A DNA stretch of 53,416 nucleotides, taken from an uncultured Alphaproteobacteria bacterium (GTDB lineage Bacteria > Pseudomonadota > Alphaproteobacteria > RF32 > CAG-239). The position numbers and the translations under genes are program-made. Location: contig CALYAX010000012.1 of the NCBI GenBank assembly GCA_944393665.1, positions 1 to 53,416 on the forward strand, given 5' to 3'. The notes below the pieces were generated by a model, which saw nothing but the letters and a program-made list of their open reading frames with translations, did not search any database and was not told the origin of the DNA. Below, one piece after another: positions 1 to 8,779 of the stretch (its first letter is position 1; each line of letters begins with the position of its first letter).

Positions 1-1
1 G

Positions 2-1786
2 TCATTACAGCAGACGGCAAAGCTGCAGGACCTGACCCAGAACCGCCTCGCCACCGGACTCAAAGTCAATTCCGCGATAGACAATCCCTCCTCTTATTAC
101 ACCGCCCAGTCCTTAAACAACCGCGCCGAGGATTTGAATGTTCTTTTGGACGCCATGAGCCAGGGGATACAGACCTTAAAAGCGGTGAATGAAAGTATTG
201 AAGCCGGAACCAAGTTTCTGGAACAGGCGAAGTCCGTCGCAAGTTCGGCGATGGAAACCGCCCAGCCGGTAGTAGCGAGAGTATCAACGGAGGCGGAACT
301 TTTAGCCGCTATTGACAGCGGTAAAAAGGGATTAATTGTCCTGACTTCTGATATTACCATGTCCACCAATCAGAATATAGTTTTAAACGACGGGCAGTCC
401 CTGGTCGGCGCAAGATATTTGGATAAAAACGCTGCCCAGACCAAGCTGACGTTTAATTTTGACACAGAACCGATGTCCGGGATTGTTATCACCGGGACTT
501 CTTTGGTTAGTGACTTAGAGCTGGAATTGACAGGGAACATCGGCACTTCGCAGACAGATTCTAAAGGGGTAGTGAGTTTACAAGCCGGTTCCCAAAACTC
601 AACATTAAAAAACCTTGATATTTCTTACCAGATACTTCATGGTTACAACCGTTACGCCGGAATTGTTGCTGGCGGCAACACTGTTAATTTTACTTTGGCC
701 GGAAAGGTTAATATTATTGAGCACGGGGTTGTTAATTCTGATCCCTCACCGGAAGTAAACATATATACCCGTGGAATTGCCGGCGGGGTAAAAGATAACA
801 AAGCACTTATTACATTAGCTAAAGACAGCGTCTTAAACATAAAAACCAATGGTAAATATTCGCACGGTTTGGCTTATGTTGATTTAAGAACTTCGGCCGG
901 AAGTGTCATAAACATCGAAACCAACGGCTATAATGCACAGGCCGTCGCCTTTTCCGACCTTGAATTAAACGATAATGCCCAATTGAATTTCAACGGTGTT
1001 GCTACCGGGGGCTTGCTGGAAATCAGCAATATCAGGCTGAACGGGGCACAAAGCATAATTAATGCAAGCATAAATAGCACAATTGCTTTTCCGGAATCTT
1101 CCCTTACGGCGGTTGGCGGTTCCCATATGGTGATTAACGGCAAAGTTTATCAAGCCCAGACCGACATCACGACCCCGGTCAACCTCCCTTTTGGTGTAAT
1201 TCCACCGGCTGAATTGACCGAAATTACCGGTGCAACAGTTCCGTCGCTTCCCGACGTTGATGACGAAATGGCTAAGCCGGCAAATGAGCAAACACAAGAT
1301 GATAAAAGCGCCATGGATCAGTTTAATCAAATCCTGACCCAATATGACAATTTGATTAATGACAGCTGGTATAAGGGCGTTAACCTGCTTAAAAGCCAGG
1401 ATTTAAAAGTGGTGTTTAATGAGTCCCGAACGTCTGATTTAGACATCAAAGGCGTTGACGCCACGGCCAAAGGCTTGGGACTGGAAACCGCCGACTGGAG
1501 CAGCGCTGCCGGGGTGCAGATCTCGCTCGACCAAATCGACGGCGCCATTAACCAGCTACGGCTATATGCCTCGGAGTTCGGTAATTATTATCAGATTGTC
1601 ACCACCCGCGAGAATTTTACCAACTCGCTGATAAATGTACTTACCGAGGGCGCCGACGCGCTCACTCTGGCGGACATGAACCAGGAAAGCGCCAACATGC
1701 TGGCCTTGCAGACCCGCCAGCAGCTGGCGGTTAATTCCCTCTCGCTTGCCTCTCAGGCCAGCCAGTCCGTTTTGAAGTTGTTTTAA
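2..1786 (+). CDS. flagellin with beta-helix-like central insert (5' partial)
   Basis: Main subunit of the flagellar filament, or a variant of it. The reading frame is open from base 2, so the start lies upstream of the window. The N-terminal segment visible (QNRLATGLKVNSAIDNPSSY) is the conserved flagellin D0/D1 helix, and the last roughly 90 residues (ISLDQIDGAINQLR through SQASQSVLKLF) are the matching C-terminal D1/D0 helix. Between them lie about 330 residues rich in G, N, V, I and T, with a pectate-lyase-like opening (LLAAIDSGKKGLIVLTSDI) and repeated short beta-strand patterns. This looks like a right-handed beta-helix replacing the usual variable D2/D3 domain. The flagellin identity is well supported by both ends. 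The beta-helix reading is inference from sequence pattern. An internal ATG at 134 lies inside the conserved domain and is not the start. Confidence 0.88.
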   Translation, partial: SLQQTAKLQDLTQNRLATGLKVNSAIDNPSSYYTAQSLNNRAEDLNVLLDAMSQGIQTLKAVNESIEAGTKFLEQAKSVASSAMETAQPVVARVSTEAELLAAIDSGKKGLIVLTSDITMSTNQNIVLNDGQSLVGARYLDKNAAQTKLTFNFDTEPMSGIVITGTSLVSDLELELTGNIGTSQTDSKGVVSLQAGSQNSTLKNLDISYQILHGYNRYAGIVAGGNTVNFTLAGKVNIIEHGVVNSDPSPEVNIYTRGIAGGVKDNKALITLAKDSVLNIKTNGKYSHGLAYVDLRTSAGSVINIETNGYNAQAVAFSDLELNDNAQLNFNGVATGGLLEISNIRLNGAQSIINASINSTIAFPESSLTAVGGSHMVINGKVYQAQTDITTPVNLPFGVIPPAELTEITGATVPSLPDVDDEMAKPANEQTQDDKSAMDQFNQILTQYDNLINDSWYKGVNLLKSQDLKVVFNESRTSDLDIKGVDATAKGLGLETADWSSAAGVQISLDQIDGAINQLRLYASEFGNYYQIVTTRENFTNSLINVLTEGADALTLADMNQESANMLALQTRQQLAVNSLSLASQASQSVLKLF

Positions 1787-1858
1787 TCACACATAAACAA
1801 CCCCCGCCAGAACAACTCCCCGCTTGACGCCCTCAGGTCAAAACACACTCAAACGTTT

Positions 1859-2701
1859 TTAATTTTTAGAAACAAAAGTCAGGAAAACATATTTTGTCAG
1901 CGGCGCCGGTTTTTTTATGACGATACTGATTGCCAAACGTCCGCCGGGTTTTAAAGATGTCATCGTTGGAATCTGATCCAGACTTTGCAGCATAACGGCA
2001 TCGCTGTCCAGCAATTCGACATGGACAACCGGCAGTGCAATTTCATGATCTGTCGGATTAGCGATAAAACCTTTCACCTCCAGATTACCGACGTAATCTT
2101 CTTCAAACTTGTTCCAGGTAATATTCTGAAACTGCAGCCCCTCTCCGGGAATCGTTGCCCGGATTCCCATCGCCTGATAGACCTTATCAAGCACTGGAAG
2201 TTTGCGGACAATTTCATAACGGAAAGCATAAGATGACAGCGCAAGCAAAACCAAAATCACTACCGGATACAACCATCGGTTGGTTTTACTGGTCAGCCCC
2301 AGCAATTGCTTCAGTTTATAAGCAATTTTTTTTGGCAGCGGCAACTCTTGCTCGGCTTTGAATAAATCTTCGGTTTGTACGGAAAGCCGCTCAAAAATAT
2401 TTTTCAGTTCATCGGTTTCGGCGGCCGGTTTTTCTCCCTTCTCCGCCGGAGAATTTTTATTGTCCTGCGGCCCGGAAATTTCTTCAACAGCCGGCGGCTC
2501 TTCATTTTCCGGGGAATTTGCGTCACCGGCTGACGGCGCGGCCTTTTCCGGACGGCGCATTTCGGCAGAAGGCAGCAAATCAGCCGGCGTAACGTTAAAA
2601 ACGCAGCGACAGCCGGAACAGCGGACTTTCTTGCCGTTTTCAGGGATTAAATCAGGATTAATTTCATATCCGGTCTTACAATCGGGACAATAAATACGCA
2701 T
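1859..2701 (-). CDS. zinc-ribbon (MJ0042-type) / DUF3426 membrane protein
   Basis: A 280-residue protein of unknown function, typical of alphaproteobacteria. The N-terminus MRIYCPDCKTGYEI, followed by a second CxxC (RCSGCRCVF), is an MJ0042-type zinc ribbon with four cysteines. A long acidic, proline-rich linker follows. One membrane segment (WLYPVVILVLLALSSYAF) then leads to a C-terminal domain resembling DUF3426, ending VFLTFVSKN. The frame is open further upstream, but the start at 2701 is right: it gives the canonical zinc-ribbon N-terminus and has GAGGT five bases ahead. It is divergent from ftsE, a common arrangement in this class. The zinc ribbon probably sits in the cytoplasm and the C-terminal domain outside (inference). 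Confidence 0.85.
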   Translation of the reverse strand: MRIYCPDCKTGYEINPDLIPENGKKVRCSGCRCVFNVTPADLLPSAEMRRPEKAAPSAGDANSPENEEPPAVEEISGPQDNKNSPAEKGEKPAAETDELKNIFERLSVQTEDLFKAEQELPLPKKIAYKLKQLLGLTSKTNRWLYPVVILVLLALSSYAFRYEIVRKLPVLDKVYQAMGIRATIPGEGLQFQNITWNKFEEDYVGNLEVKGFIANPTDHEIALPVVHVELLDSDAVMLQSLDQIPTMTSLKPGGRLAISIVIKKPAPLTKYVFLTFVSKN

Positions 2702-2788
2702 TTTTACCTCTTGAGCACAATATAGAATGAAAAACCATTTAATCAAAGTAAAAAAACACTTTATTAAATAAATAATTGCGGTATCCTG

Positions 2789-3541
2789 ATGACAACGGAT
2801 AAGGAGAAAGAAGCATTGCCAAGCTCTGCCAACAACAATTTTAATATTATCGAAATGAATAATGTCGGCCTGCGTTATGACCAGGGCCCGGAAATTTTGA
2901 GCGATATTAAACTGGCGCTTAAAAAGGGTTCTTTTCATTTTCTGACCGGCAAATCCGGCGCCGGCAAAACCTCGCTGCTGAGCCTGATGTACCTGGCTCA
3001 AAAGCCGAGCCGCGGTGCCGTTAGTGTTTTCGGCAATAATGTTAACTTTACCCACCGTGACAATCTGGCGCTGCTGCGCCGCAAAATCGGCGTGGTTTTT
3101 CAGGACTTTCGCCTTCTTGATCATCTTTCTGCTTTTGACAACGTCGCTCTTCCGCTGCGTGTCTGCGGTATGAACGAACGCGAGGTTCGCAAACGCGTAA
3201 CCGAATTGCTAAGCTGGGTAGAACTCGACCGCCATATGCAGGATACCACTGCCACCCTGTCCGGCGGAGAGAAACAGCGAATTGCCATCGCCCGCGCGGT
3301 AATCAACCGCCCTGACCTGCTGCTCGCCGATGAGCCGACCGGCAACGTTGATAATGATATTGCCCCCAAACTGATGAAACTGTTTGTGGAACTGAACAAA
3401 CTTGGCACCACGGTTGTCATTGCTACCCACTCCGAAAAGCTGATCAACGATTTTGCCTATCCACGCCTGCATTTGCAGGACCGCGGCCTCCATATTTATT
3501 ATCCTTCCGATATTTCCGCTCTGGGAGGAATTCATGCCTAA
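2789..3541 (+). CDS. ftsE: cell division ATP-binding protein FtsE
   Basis: ATPase of the FtsEX complex, which activates cell-wall hydrolases at the division septum. It shows the complete ABC set: Walker A (GKSGAGKTS), the Q-loop (VFQDFRLLDHL), the signature LSGGEKQR, Walker B (LLLADEPTG) and the H-loop histidine (VIATHSE). Length (250) is slightly above normal because of an N-terminal extension of about 20 residues before MNNVGLRYD. The ATG at 2789 has no clear Shine-Dalgarno. An AAGGAG inside the reading frame stands nine bases before an in-frame TTG at 2816, so translation may really begin there. The 3' end overlaps ftsX by 8 bases, implying coupled translation. Confidence 0.96.
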   Translation: MTTDKEKEALPSSANNNFNIIEMNNVGLRYDQGPEILSDIKLALKKGSFHFLTGKSGAGKTSLLSLMYLAQKPSRGAVSVFGNNVNFTHRDNLALLRRKIGVVFQDFRLLDHLSAFDNVALPLRVCGMNEREVRKRVTELLSWVELDRHMQDTTATLSGGEKQRIAIARAVINRPDLLLADEPTGNVDNDIAPKLMKLFVELNKLGTTVVIATHSEKLINDFAYPRLHLQDRGLHIYYPSDISALGGIHA

Positions 3542-4448
3542 ACAACCTTACATTGCCCGCAAACAGGAACTGCCGTTAAGCGGCGACGCCACCAGCTTAT
3601 TTCTGCAGATTATGATTTCCATCGCGGTGTTTATCTTTGCCCTGACTTTGTCGGGCGTGCTGTCAATTAACTCCATGCTCTATAACTGGAACCAAAGCAT
3701 TTTAGGGTCGCTGACGGTTCAAATTATGCCGGTCAATAACGCCAACAAAGAAAAGGCCCGGGCTGAAACCCTGACTTATCAACAAAATGCGGTTGACTTT
3801 TTGCAAAAGGTCGACGGCGTCACCAAAGTCACCCCTCTTTCCGATGAACAACTGAAAAAACTGATCGAACCCTGGCTCGGTGACGGGGTTAACATAGAGA
3901 ATCTGCCTATGCCGCGGATTATCGACGTCAAACTGGCACCCGATGCCGAACTGAATTTTCCTAAACTGGCGCGGGACTTGTCTCAGGCCTCGCCTCTGGC
4001 TTCTCTTGACAACCACAAACTTTGGCTGTCCAAGCTGATTAAATTTGCTGACGGCCTCAAACTGATGGCACTGACAATTCTGGTTTTAGTTCTGGCGATT
4101 ACCTCCGGAGCCATCTTTTATACCACGCGTATGTCGCTGGGGCTGCACCGTTTCACGATTGAAATTCTCCACACCATGGGCGCCAAGGATACTTATGTTG
4201 CCCAGCAATACGCGCGGCGCATGGCCTTTTTAGGGCTCACCGGCGGTTTAGTCGGGTTGTTTTTTGCCGTGCCGAGTGTTTTCTTTATTGCCTCGCTGGC
4301 ACAGGGAATTGAAGGCGGCATCATCAGCGAAGCAAACCTGAGCTTCAACGACTGGCTTCTAATTGCCAGCCTGCCGCTGTTTGCCATGACTATTGCCATG
4401 CTCACAGCTTATTACACGGTTAAACGGACATTACAGAAAATGCTATGA
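3534..4448 (+). CDS. ftsX: cell division permease-like protein FtsX
   Basis: Membrane partner of FtsE. The 304-residue protein has a cytoplasmic N-tail, a first membrane segment (MISIAVFIFALTLSGVL), a periplasmic domain of about 120 residues, and three further membrane segments. The second of these (LMALTILVLVLAITSGAIF) is followed by the conserved cytoplasmic loop with HRFTIEILHTMGA that contacts FtsE. The start at 3534 has GGGAGGA just upstream and overlaps the ftsE stop. An upstream extension of 27 codons is open but lies inside ftsE and would put a spurious peptide before the tail. It is the second gene of a five-gene operon running to 6914. Confidence 0.95.
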   Translation: MPKQPYIARKQELPLSGDATSLFLQIMISIAVFIFALTLSGVLSINSMLYNWNQSILGSLTVQIMPVNNANKEKARAETLTYQQNAVDFLQKVDGVTKVTPLSDEQLKKLIEPWLGDGVNIENLPMPRIIDVKLAPDAELNFPKLARDLSQASPLASLDNHKLWLSKLIKFADGLKLMALTILVLVLAITSGAIFYTTRMSLGLHRFTIEILHTMGAKDTYVAQQYARRMAFLGLTGGLVGLFFAVPSVFFIASLAQGIEGGIISEANLSFNDWLLIASLPLFAMTIAMLTAYYTVKRTLQKML

Positions 4449-5023
4449 AAAAAATTCTGCTCAGCATATTGATTATTTTAATCGCCTTCTGGCTGGCCGG
4501 CTTTTTGGTTTTTGCCGACATTATCAACTCTTATTCGGCAGCTGAAGATGAGCCGACAGAAGCAATTATCGCCCTGACCGGCGGCCGCAACCGCATTGCC
4601 GAAGCCGTGCGCCTGCTCAATCAGGGCAAAGCCGGCAAACTGTTTATTTCCGGCGTTAACAAAGCAACTGACCTCAAAGCCATCCAGGAGCGGCAGGACC
4701 TGAAAATCGATACCGACCGGGAAATCGCCCTCGGCACCGAGGCGACCAACACCGTTGAGAACGCCATTGAAACCAAAGAGTGGCTGGAAAAGAATCATAT
4801 CAAATCGATTCGCCTGGTAACATCAAATTACCATATTCCGCGGTCGATTATTGAGTTTAAAGTGCACAATCCGTCCCTTAAAATCATCATTCATCCGGTT
4901 TATTCCGAAAAAGTCGATAAAAAGTGGTGGAAGAGTTGGCATACTTTCTCGCTTATTTTTTTAGAATATAATAAATTTTTATATGTCTATGTTTTCAGTA
5001 ACTTACAGCTGCGGGGAATCTAA
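4445..5023 (+). CDS. YdcF-like DUF218 protein
   Basis: A 192-residue protein of the YdcF/SanA/ElyC-type DUF218 family. These proteins are associated with envelope maintenance, but their reaction is mostly unproven. An N-terminal signal anchor (ILLSILIILIAFWLAGFLVF) places the domain outside the inner membrane. Family motifs visible are ALTGGRNRIAEA near residue 45, the nucleotide-fold segment GKLFISG, TNTVENAIETKEWL and VTSNYHIPRS. Its ATG overlaps the ftsX stop (ATGA), and its stop overlaps the plsC-like start by one base. It is therefore translationally coupled within the ftsEX operon, which is the usual alphaproteobacterial context. Confidence 0.88.
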   Translation: MKKILLSILIILIAFWLAGFLVFADIINSYSAAEDEPTEAIIALTGGRNRIAEAVRLLNQGKAGKLFISGVNKATDLKAIQERQDLKIDTDREIALGTEATNTVENAIETKEWLEKNHIKSIRLVTSNYHIPRSIIEFKVHNPSLKIIIHPVYSEKVDKKWWKSWHTFSLIFLEYNKFLYVYVFSNLQLRGI

Positions 5024-5787
5024 TGGTCTATCTGCGTTCATTTATTTTTAATATTGTTTGTTATTCAACCCTGACGGTCGGCTGTATTTTTAACTCCGTT
5101 ATCGGTGTTTTTGCTCCCCGGGCCACCATTAAAATCTGGAATTATACTTTCATTCCTTTCCTTGTCTGGGCACTGAAATACCTCGCCGGAATCGAAATTG
5201 AAATCCGCGGACGCCAATACCTGCGGCAGGAAGGCTGCATTTATGCCGGGAAACATGAGTCGGCCTTGGAAACCTACTGCCTGTCCAATTATATCAAAAA
5301 AGTTTCCTTTGTCCTGAAAAAAGAACTGACTTACATCCCGGTTTTTGGCTGGGCCCAATATTTTTACGGAATGATTCCGGTTGACCGTTCCGCCGGGTCG
5401 GCAGCAATGAAAAGCATGCTCCGCTGCGCCAAAGACCGCTTGTCCCAAAAACGCCCGGTAATTATCTTTCCGGAAGGAACACGCCGCAAACCGGGAGCAA
5501 AACCGGTTTATAAACCCGGTGCAGCATTGCTCTACCAAAACCTGAATGTTCCGGTTATTCCCATTGCCACCAACACCGGTTTTTTCTGGAAAAAAAGTTC
5601 CTTTATGCGCTATCCCGGCAAAGTCATTTTTGAATTTATGGAACCGATCGAGCCCGGATTAAACAAAACCCAGTTCATGACCGAACTTCAAAACCGCATT
5701 GAAAGCAAATGCGCCGAACTTAATGCCGAAACGGTCAAGAACTATCCTTATGTCGCCAAAATGGCAGCAACACCGGAGGAACAATAA
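5023..5787 (+). CDS. plsC: 1-acyl-sn-glycerol-3-phosphate acyltransferase (PlsC family)
   Basis: Transfers an acyl chain to lysophosphatidic acid in phospholipid synthesis at the inner membrane. The 254-residue protein has an N-terminal hydrophobic stretch. Family motif I appears as KHESALET; this is H-x4-E where most members have H-x4-D. The arginine-bearing motif II is MIPVDRS, motif III is FPEGTR, and motif IV is NVPVIPIA. It is coupled to the genes on both sides (overlap of one base upstream, 2-base gap downstream). The acyltransferase family is certain. Which lysolipid it uses is inferred from similarity to plsC. Confidence 0.9.
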   Translation: MVYLRSFIFNIVCYSTLTVGCIFNSVIGVFAPRATIKIWNYTFIPFLVWALKYLAGIEIEIRGRQYLRQEGCIYAGKHESALETYCLSNYIKKVSFVLKKELTYIPVFGWAQYFYGMIPVDRSAGSAAMKSMLRCAKDRLSQKRPVIIFPEGTRRKPGAKPVYKPGAALLYQNLNVPVIPIATNTGFFWKKSSFMRYPGKVIFEFMEPIEPGLNKTQFMTELQNRIESKCAELNAETVKNYPYVAKMAATPEEQ

Positions 5788-5789
5788 GC

Positions 5790-6914
5790 GTGATTGAAAA
5801 ACTTAAGAACATCTTTTCTGCCTGCCGGCAATCTCCCGGCCGCGTTTTGTCGTTCTTAAAATCCAATCTCTGGGGAACTCTGGCATTTATCCTGGCTTTT
5901 CTGCTCGGCCTGTTTTTTATCAATCTGACCATGAGCCGCACCTATGCCGTCAAACAGCTTAAATCTGCTTTACTCAACCTGGAAAGCTATCTCAACGAAT
6001 TCAACCTTGACTTAGCTTATGACAATTATTCAACCAGCTCAATTTATACCCAGCCGCTGATTCGCTTTACGAATTTTGAACTTTACCGCCCCGGAAAATG
6101 GGCGCTTAAAATTCCGGAACTGCGGATTCGCAATTCTGTTTGGAATGCCGGGCGTTTTTACCTTATTCTCGGCGATGAGCAGATTCTTTCTTTCGGCAAG
6201 GATGAAAATATCACCATTACCGCTGATAATGCCGACCTTCAGATCGCTGCCAATTCTGCCGGTAATCTGGAATTGCTTCTTGCCCAAATCAAAAACATCA
6301 ACGTTAAAAATTATTTCAAAATTCAAGAGCTTAATCTTGCCGGACGCCGTGTCGGAACGCATAATAACGGCGGCCTGGCCCTCTCGGTATTTGAAAATCA
6401 TCTTGAAGCTAAGAACATCACCCTGAACGGTTTGCTGAATTACCCTCTCAGTTCCGGCATCAGCCGTATTTATGCAAAGACAAACTTTGTCGGAGCCCTT
6501 AACCCCGAAGGATCATTCACCGCAGCCATGGAAAACTGGCTTCATCAGGGAGGCTACATCGGTATTCCCAACCTGGTTGTCAATTGGAGTCCCCTCCTTC
6601 TGGTTGGCCGCGGCGAAATAAACTTTAATGAAAGGCTGGAGCCGTCGCTCCATTTAATGACCTCGTCCAAAGGCCTGACCAAACTGATGGATGACTTGCA
6701 GGAACGTGATTTTCTGGAAAGAAAAGGTGTTTTTGTCGCCAAGATTCTGCTGGCAAACAAATCATTCAAACTGTCAGAAGAAGATCGTTATTCCAGTGTT
6801 ATTACGCCGCTTGATTTCAGCGACGGCAAAATTTCGGTTGAAAACATCACCGTCCGCGGTGCCCGGCAGACGCCGCGTTCGTCAACAACTCTCACACCGC
6901 TTAAACAGCCCTGA
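5790..6914 (+). CDS. DUF2125-like envelope protein
   Basis: A 374-residue protein of unknown role. It begins at a GTG, 2 bases after the plsC-like stop, with GGAGGA upstream. One membrane segment near residues 30-50 (LAFILAFLLGLFFINL) is followed by a long, probably periplasmic, beta-rich domain (repeats of L-x-I and N-L-V patterns). This matches the layout of DUF2125 proteins, which follow this type of operon in alphaproteobacteria. The family assignment is a recognition from pattern and context rather than from a catalytic motif. The 3' end overlaps the convergent rsmD by 14 bases. Confidence 0.7.
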   Translation: MIEKLKNIFSACRQSPGRVLSFLKSNLWGTLAFILAFLLGLFFINLTMSRTYAVKQLKSALLNLESYLNEFNLDLAYDNYSTSSIYTQPLIRFTNFELYRPGKWALKIPELRIRNSVWNAGRFYLILGDEQILSFGKDENITITADNADLQIAANSAGNLELLLAQIKNINVKNYFKIQELNLAGRRVGTHNNGGLALSVFENHLEAKNITLNGLLNYPLSSGISRIYAKTNFVGALNPEGSFTAAMENWLHQGGYIGIPNLVVNWSPLLLVGRGEINFNERLEPSLHLMTSSKGLTKLMDDLQERDFLERKGVFVAKILLANKSFKLSEEDRYSSVITPLDFSDGKISVENITVRGARQTPRSSTTLTPLKQP

Positions 6915-7449
6915 ATTTGGCAAAAATAACCTTGGCTATCCCGTAACGCCGCTCATCTGTCTGCTCAAAAAAAGGCGGCAAGACAAGCAGCTCGTCTTTA
7001 TGAACCTCAATCAGGCACAAAGCGCCATTTTTCAGCCAGCCTTTTGCCGCCAGCTCCTTCAGAGCCGGTTCGCTCAAATTTTTACGGTAAGGCGCATCCA
7101 TAAATAAAACATCATACGCATTCGGCGCAGCCGGAAGACGGCAGGCATCCGCCCTGATAACCTTGATTCGCGCAGTTTCTGCCGAAAACAACCTCACATT
7201 TTTTTGTAAGGGCTGCGGATCAATATCAACCAGCGCCACTTCGGCAAAACCCTGTGACATTGCTTCCAGCCCGAAAGCGCCGCTGCCGGCAAACACATCG
7301 ACTAATTTGAGAGAGCTGAAATCAAACCCCAGCTTGGATCGCAAAATGCTGAACAAAGCCTCGCGGGCCCGGTCAGATGTCGGGCGAACCAAATCACTGC
7401 CGGGAGAAAACAAATTTTTGCCGCGATATTTTCCGCCGATAATTCTCAT
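6901..7449 (-). CDS. rsmD: 16S rRNA (guanine(966)-N2)-methyltransferase RsmD
   Basis: Methylates G966 of 16S rRNA. The 182-residue protein begins with the typical MRIIGGKYRG. It has VRPTSDRAREALFSIL (substrate-binding region), the SAM-binding motif LVDVFAGSGAFGLEA, and the catalytic motif as MDAPY in place of the usual DPPY. Length is normal. It lies three bases downstream of the rluB-type gene, so the two form one transcript, as in many alphaproteobacteria. The end is convergent with, and overlaps, the DUF2125-like gene. Confidence 0.94.
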   Translation of the reverse strand: MRIIGGKYRGKNLFSPGSDLVRPTSDRAREALFSILRSKLGFDFSSLKLVDVFAGSGAFGLEAMSQGFAEVALVDIDPQPLQKNVRLFSAETARIKVIRADACRLPAAPNAYDVLFMDAPYRKNLSEPALKELAAKGWLKNGALCLIEVHKDELLVLPPFFEQTDERRYGIAKVIFAKFRAV

Positions 7450-7452
7450 CGC

Positions 7453-8175
7453 TTATAACTCAAACTTAGCGCCTAATTGTTCACGCAGGACTTTGGCGGG
7501 AACCTCCCGCACTTCGCCTTTCCGCAGGCTGCCCAGTTGAAACGGCCCGTATGACAGCCGGATCAGCCGCGAAACCTCCAAACCGATGGATTTCATCACT
7601 CTACGAATCTCACGGTTTTTACCTTCGCTTAAGATGACCGACAACCAGCTGTTGGTTCCCTGCGCACTTTCCAGCTCGGCCTTTACCGGACCATATTCTA
7701 CGCCGTCAACAATCGTTCCTTTGGCCAGTGCTGCCAGCTTCTTCGGATCAACAAAACCATGAACCCGCACCTTATAACGACGGGTCCAGCCGTTGCTGGG
7801 CAATTCAAGCTTGCGCGACAAATCGCCGTTGTTCGTCAGCAGCAGCAGCCCTTCGGAATTCAAATCCAGCCGTCCCACTGAAATAACCCGCGGCATTCCG
7901 GCAGGCATCTGTTCAAAAACAGTCGGACGCCCTTTTTCATCTTTATGCGTTGTCACCAAACCGGTTGGCTTATAATACAGCCACAGCCGGGTTTCCTCCC
8001 GGGCAGCAATTTTCTCGCCGTCAAGACGGATATCTTCGCTGCCTTCAACATTAAAGGCCGGGCTTTCAATAGTTTCACCATTCACGGTCACCCGTTTTTG
8101 GTTAATCAGCTCTTCGGCGCCGCGGCGGGAAGCTACTCCGCACCGGGCCAGAAATTTGGCTATTCTTTCAGACAT
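7453..8175 (-). CDS. rluB: rRNA pseudouridine synthase, RluB/RsuA family
   Basis: Converts a uridine of rRNA to pseudouridine. The 240-residue protein has an N-terminal S4 RNA-binding domain (IAKFLARCGVASRRGAEELI). The catalytic domain holds the aspartate motif GRLDLNSEGLLLLTN and the family motif KNREIRRVMKSIGLEV. The RluB assignment (23S U2605) is more likely than RsuA or RluE from the S4 domain and the pairing with rsmD, but specificity cannot be read directly. The start at 8175 has GGAAGT upstream on the minus strand. Confidence 0.9.
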   Translation of the reverse strand: MSERIAKFLARCGVASRRGAEELINQKRVTVNGETIESPAFNVEGSEDIRLDGEKIAAREETRLWLYYKPTGLVTTHKDEKGRPTVFEQMPAGMPRVISVGRLDLNSEGLLLLTNNGDLSRKLELPSNGWTRRYKVRVHGFVDPKKLAALAKGTIVDGVEYGPVKAELESAQGTNSWLSVILSEGKNREIRRVMKSIGLEVSRLIRLSYGPFQLGSLRKGEVREVPAKVLREQLGAKFEL

Positions 8176-8245
8176 TTTAAACTTCCTTTTTGATTTTACT
8201 TCAATATAATCGAATTAAATCAGAAGTCCATCAAAAAGGAAAATC

Positions 8246-8716
8246 ATGGAAAACAAATATATGCAGCGGGCTTATGAACTGGCCCTGGCAGCGGCTGCCC
8301 AGGATGAAGTCCCGATTGGCTGCGTCATTGTCAACCCTGCGGACGGCGCCGTCGTGGCCGAAAGTTTCAATCTCAGCCAGCACAGCGAAGATGCCACCGC
8401 CCATGCCGAAATAAAAGCCATCCAGCAGGCTTGTGCCAAATACGGCACCAACCGCCTGCGCGGTCTGGATTTATATGTCACTTTAGAACCTTGTACCATG
8501 TGCGCGGCGGCAATATCCTTCGCCCGGATCGAAAATTTATATTTCGGCGCAACCGATCCCAAAGGCGGCGCGGTCATCAGCGGCGTAAAGTTTTATGACC
8601 AGCCGACCTGCCATCACCGCCCCAGGGTTCATGCCGGACTGATGGAAGAGCAATGCTCCGTCTTGCTTAAAAACTTTTTTAAAAGCAAACGCACTCCCCG
8701 CTCAACGGCCAAATAA
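8246..8716 (+). CDS. tadA: tRNA-specific adenosine deaminase TadA
   Basis: Deaminates A34 of tRNA-Arg(ACG) to inosine. The 156-residue protein has the zinc and proton-shuttle motif HAEIKAI, the PCTMC zinc ligands (LEPCTMCAAA) and the family ending with H-R-P-R-V (CHHRPRVHAGLMEEQC). The start has AAAAAGGA upstream, and a TATAAT at 8205-8210 may be its -10 box. It is divergent from the rluB-type gene. Confidence 0.95.
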   Translation: MENKYMQRAYELALAAAAQDEVPIGCVIVNPADGAVVAESFNLSQHSEDATAHAEIKAIQQACAKYGTNRLRGLDLYVTLEPCTMCAAAISFARIENLYFGATDPKGGAVISGVKFYDQPTCHHRPRVHAGLMEEQCSVLLKNFFKSKRTPRSTAK

Positions 8717-8763
8717 CTCTCAAAACTTTTTTCTGCCCGTTTTTTGCGGAAAACAACAAAAAA

Positions 8764-8779
8764 GGGAGCTAACGCTCCC
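8764..8779 (-). terminator. intrinsic terminator overlapping the 3' end of the 8769-9302 gene
   Basis: A six-base-pair stem (GGGAGC / GCTCCC) with a four-base loop is followed, on the minus strand, by a run of T. The stop codon of the minus-strand gene (TAG at 8769-8771) falls in the hairpin. Confidence 0.75.

Noticed and set aside
2702..3124. Upstream extension (141 codons) of the zinc-ribbon gene into ftsE
   Set aside because: It overlaps the ftsE start antisense and would bury the canonical MRIYCPDC N-terminus, which has its own ribosome-binding site.
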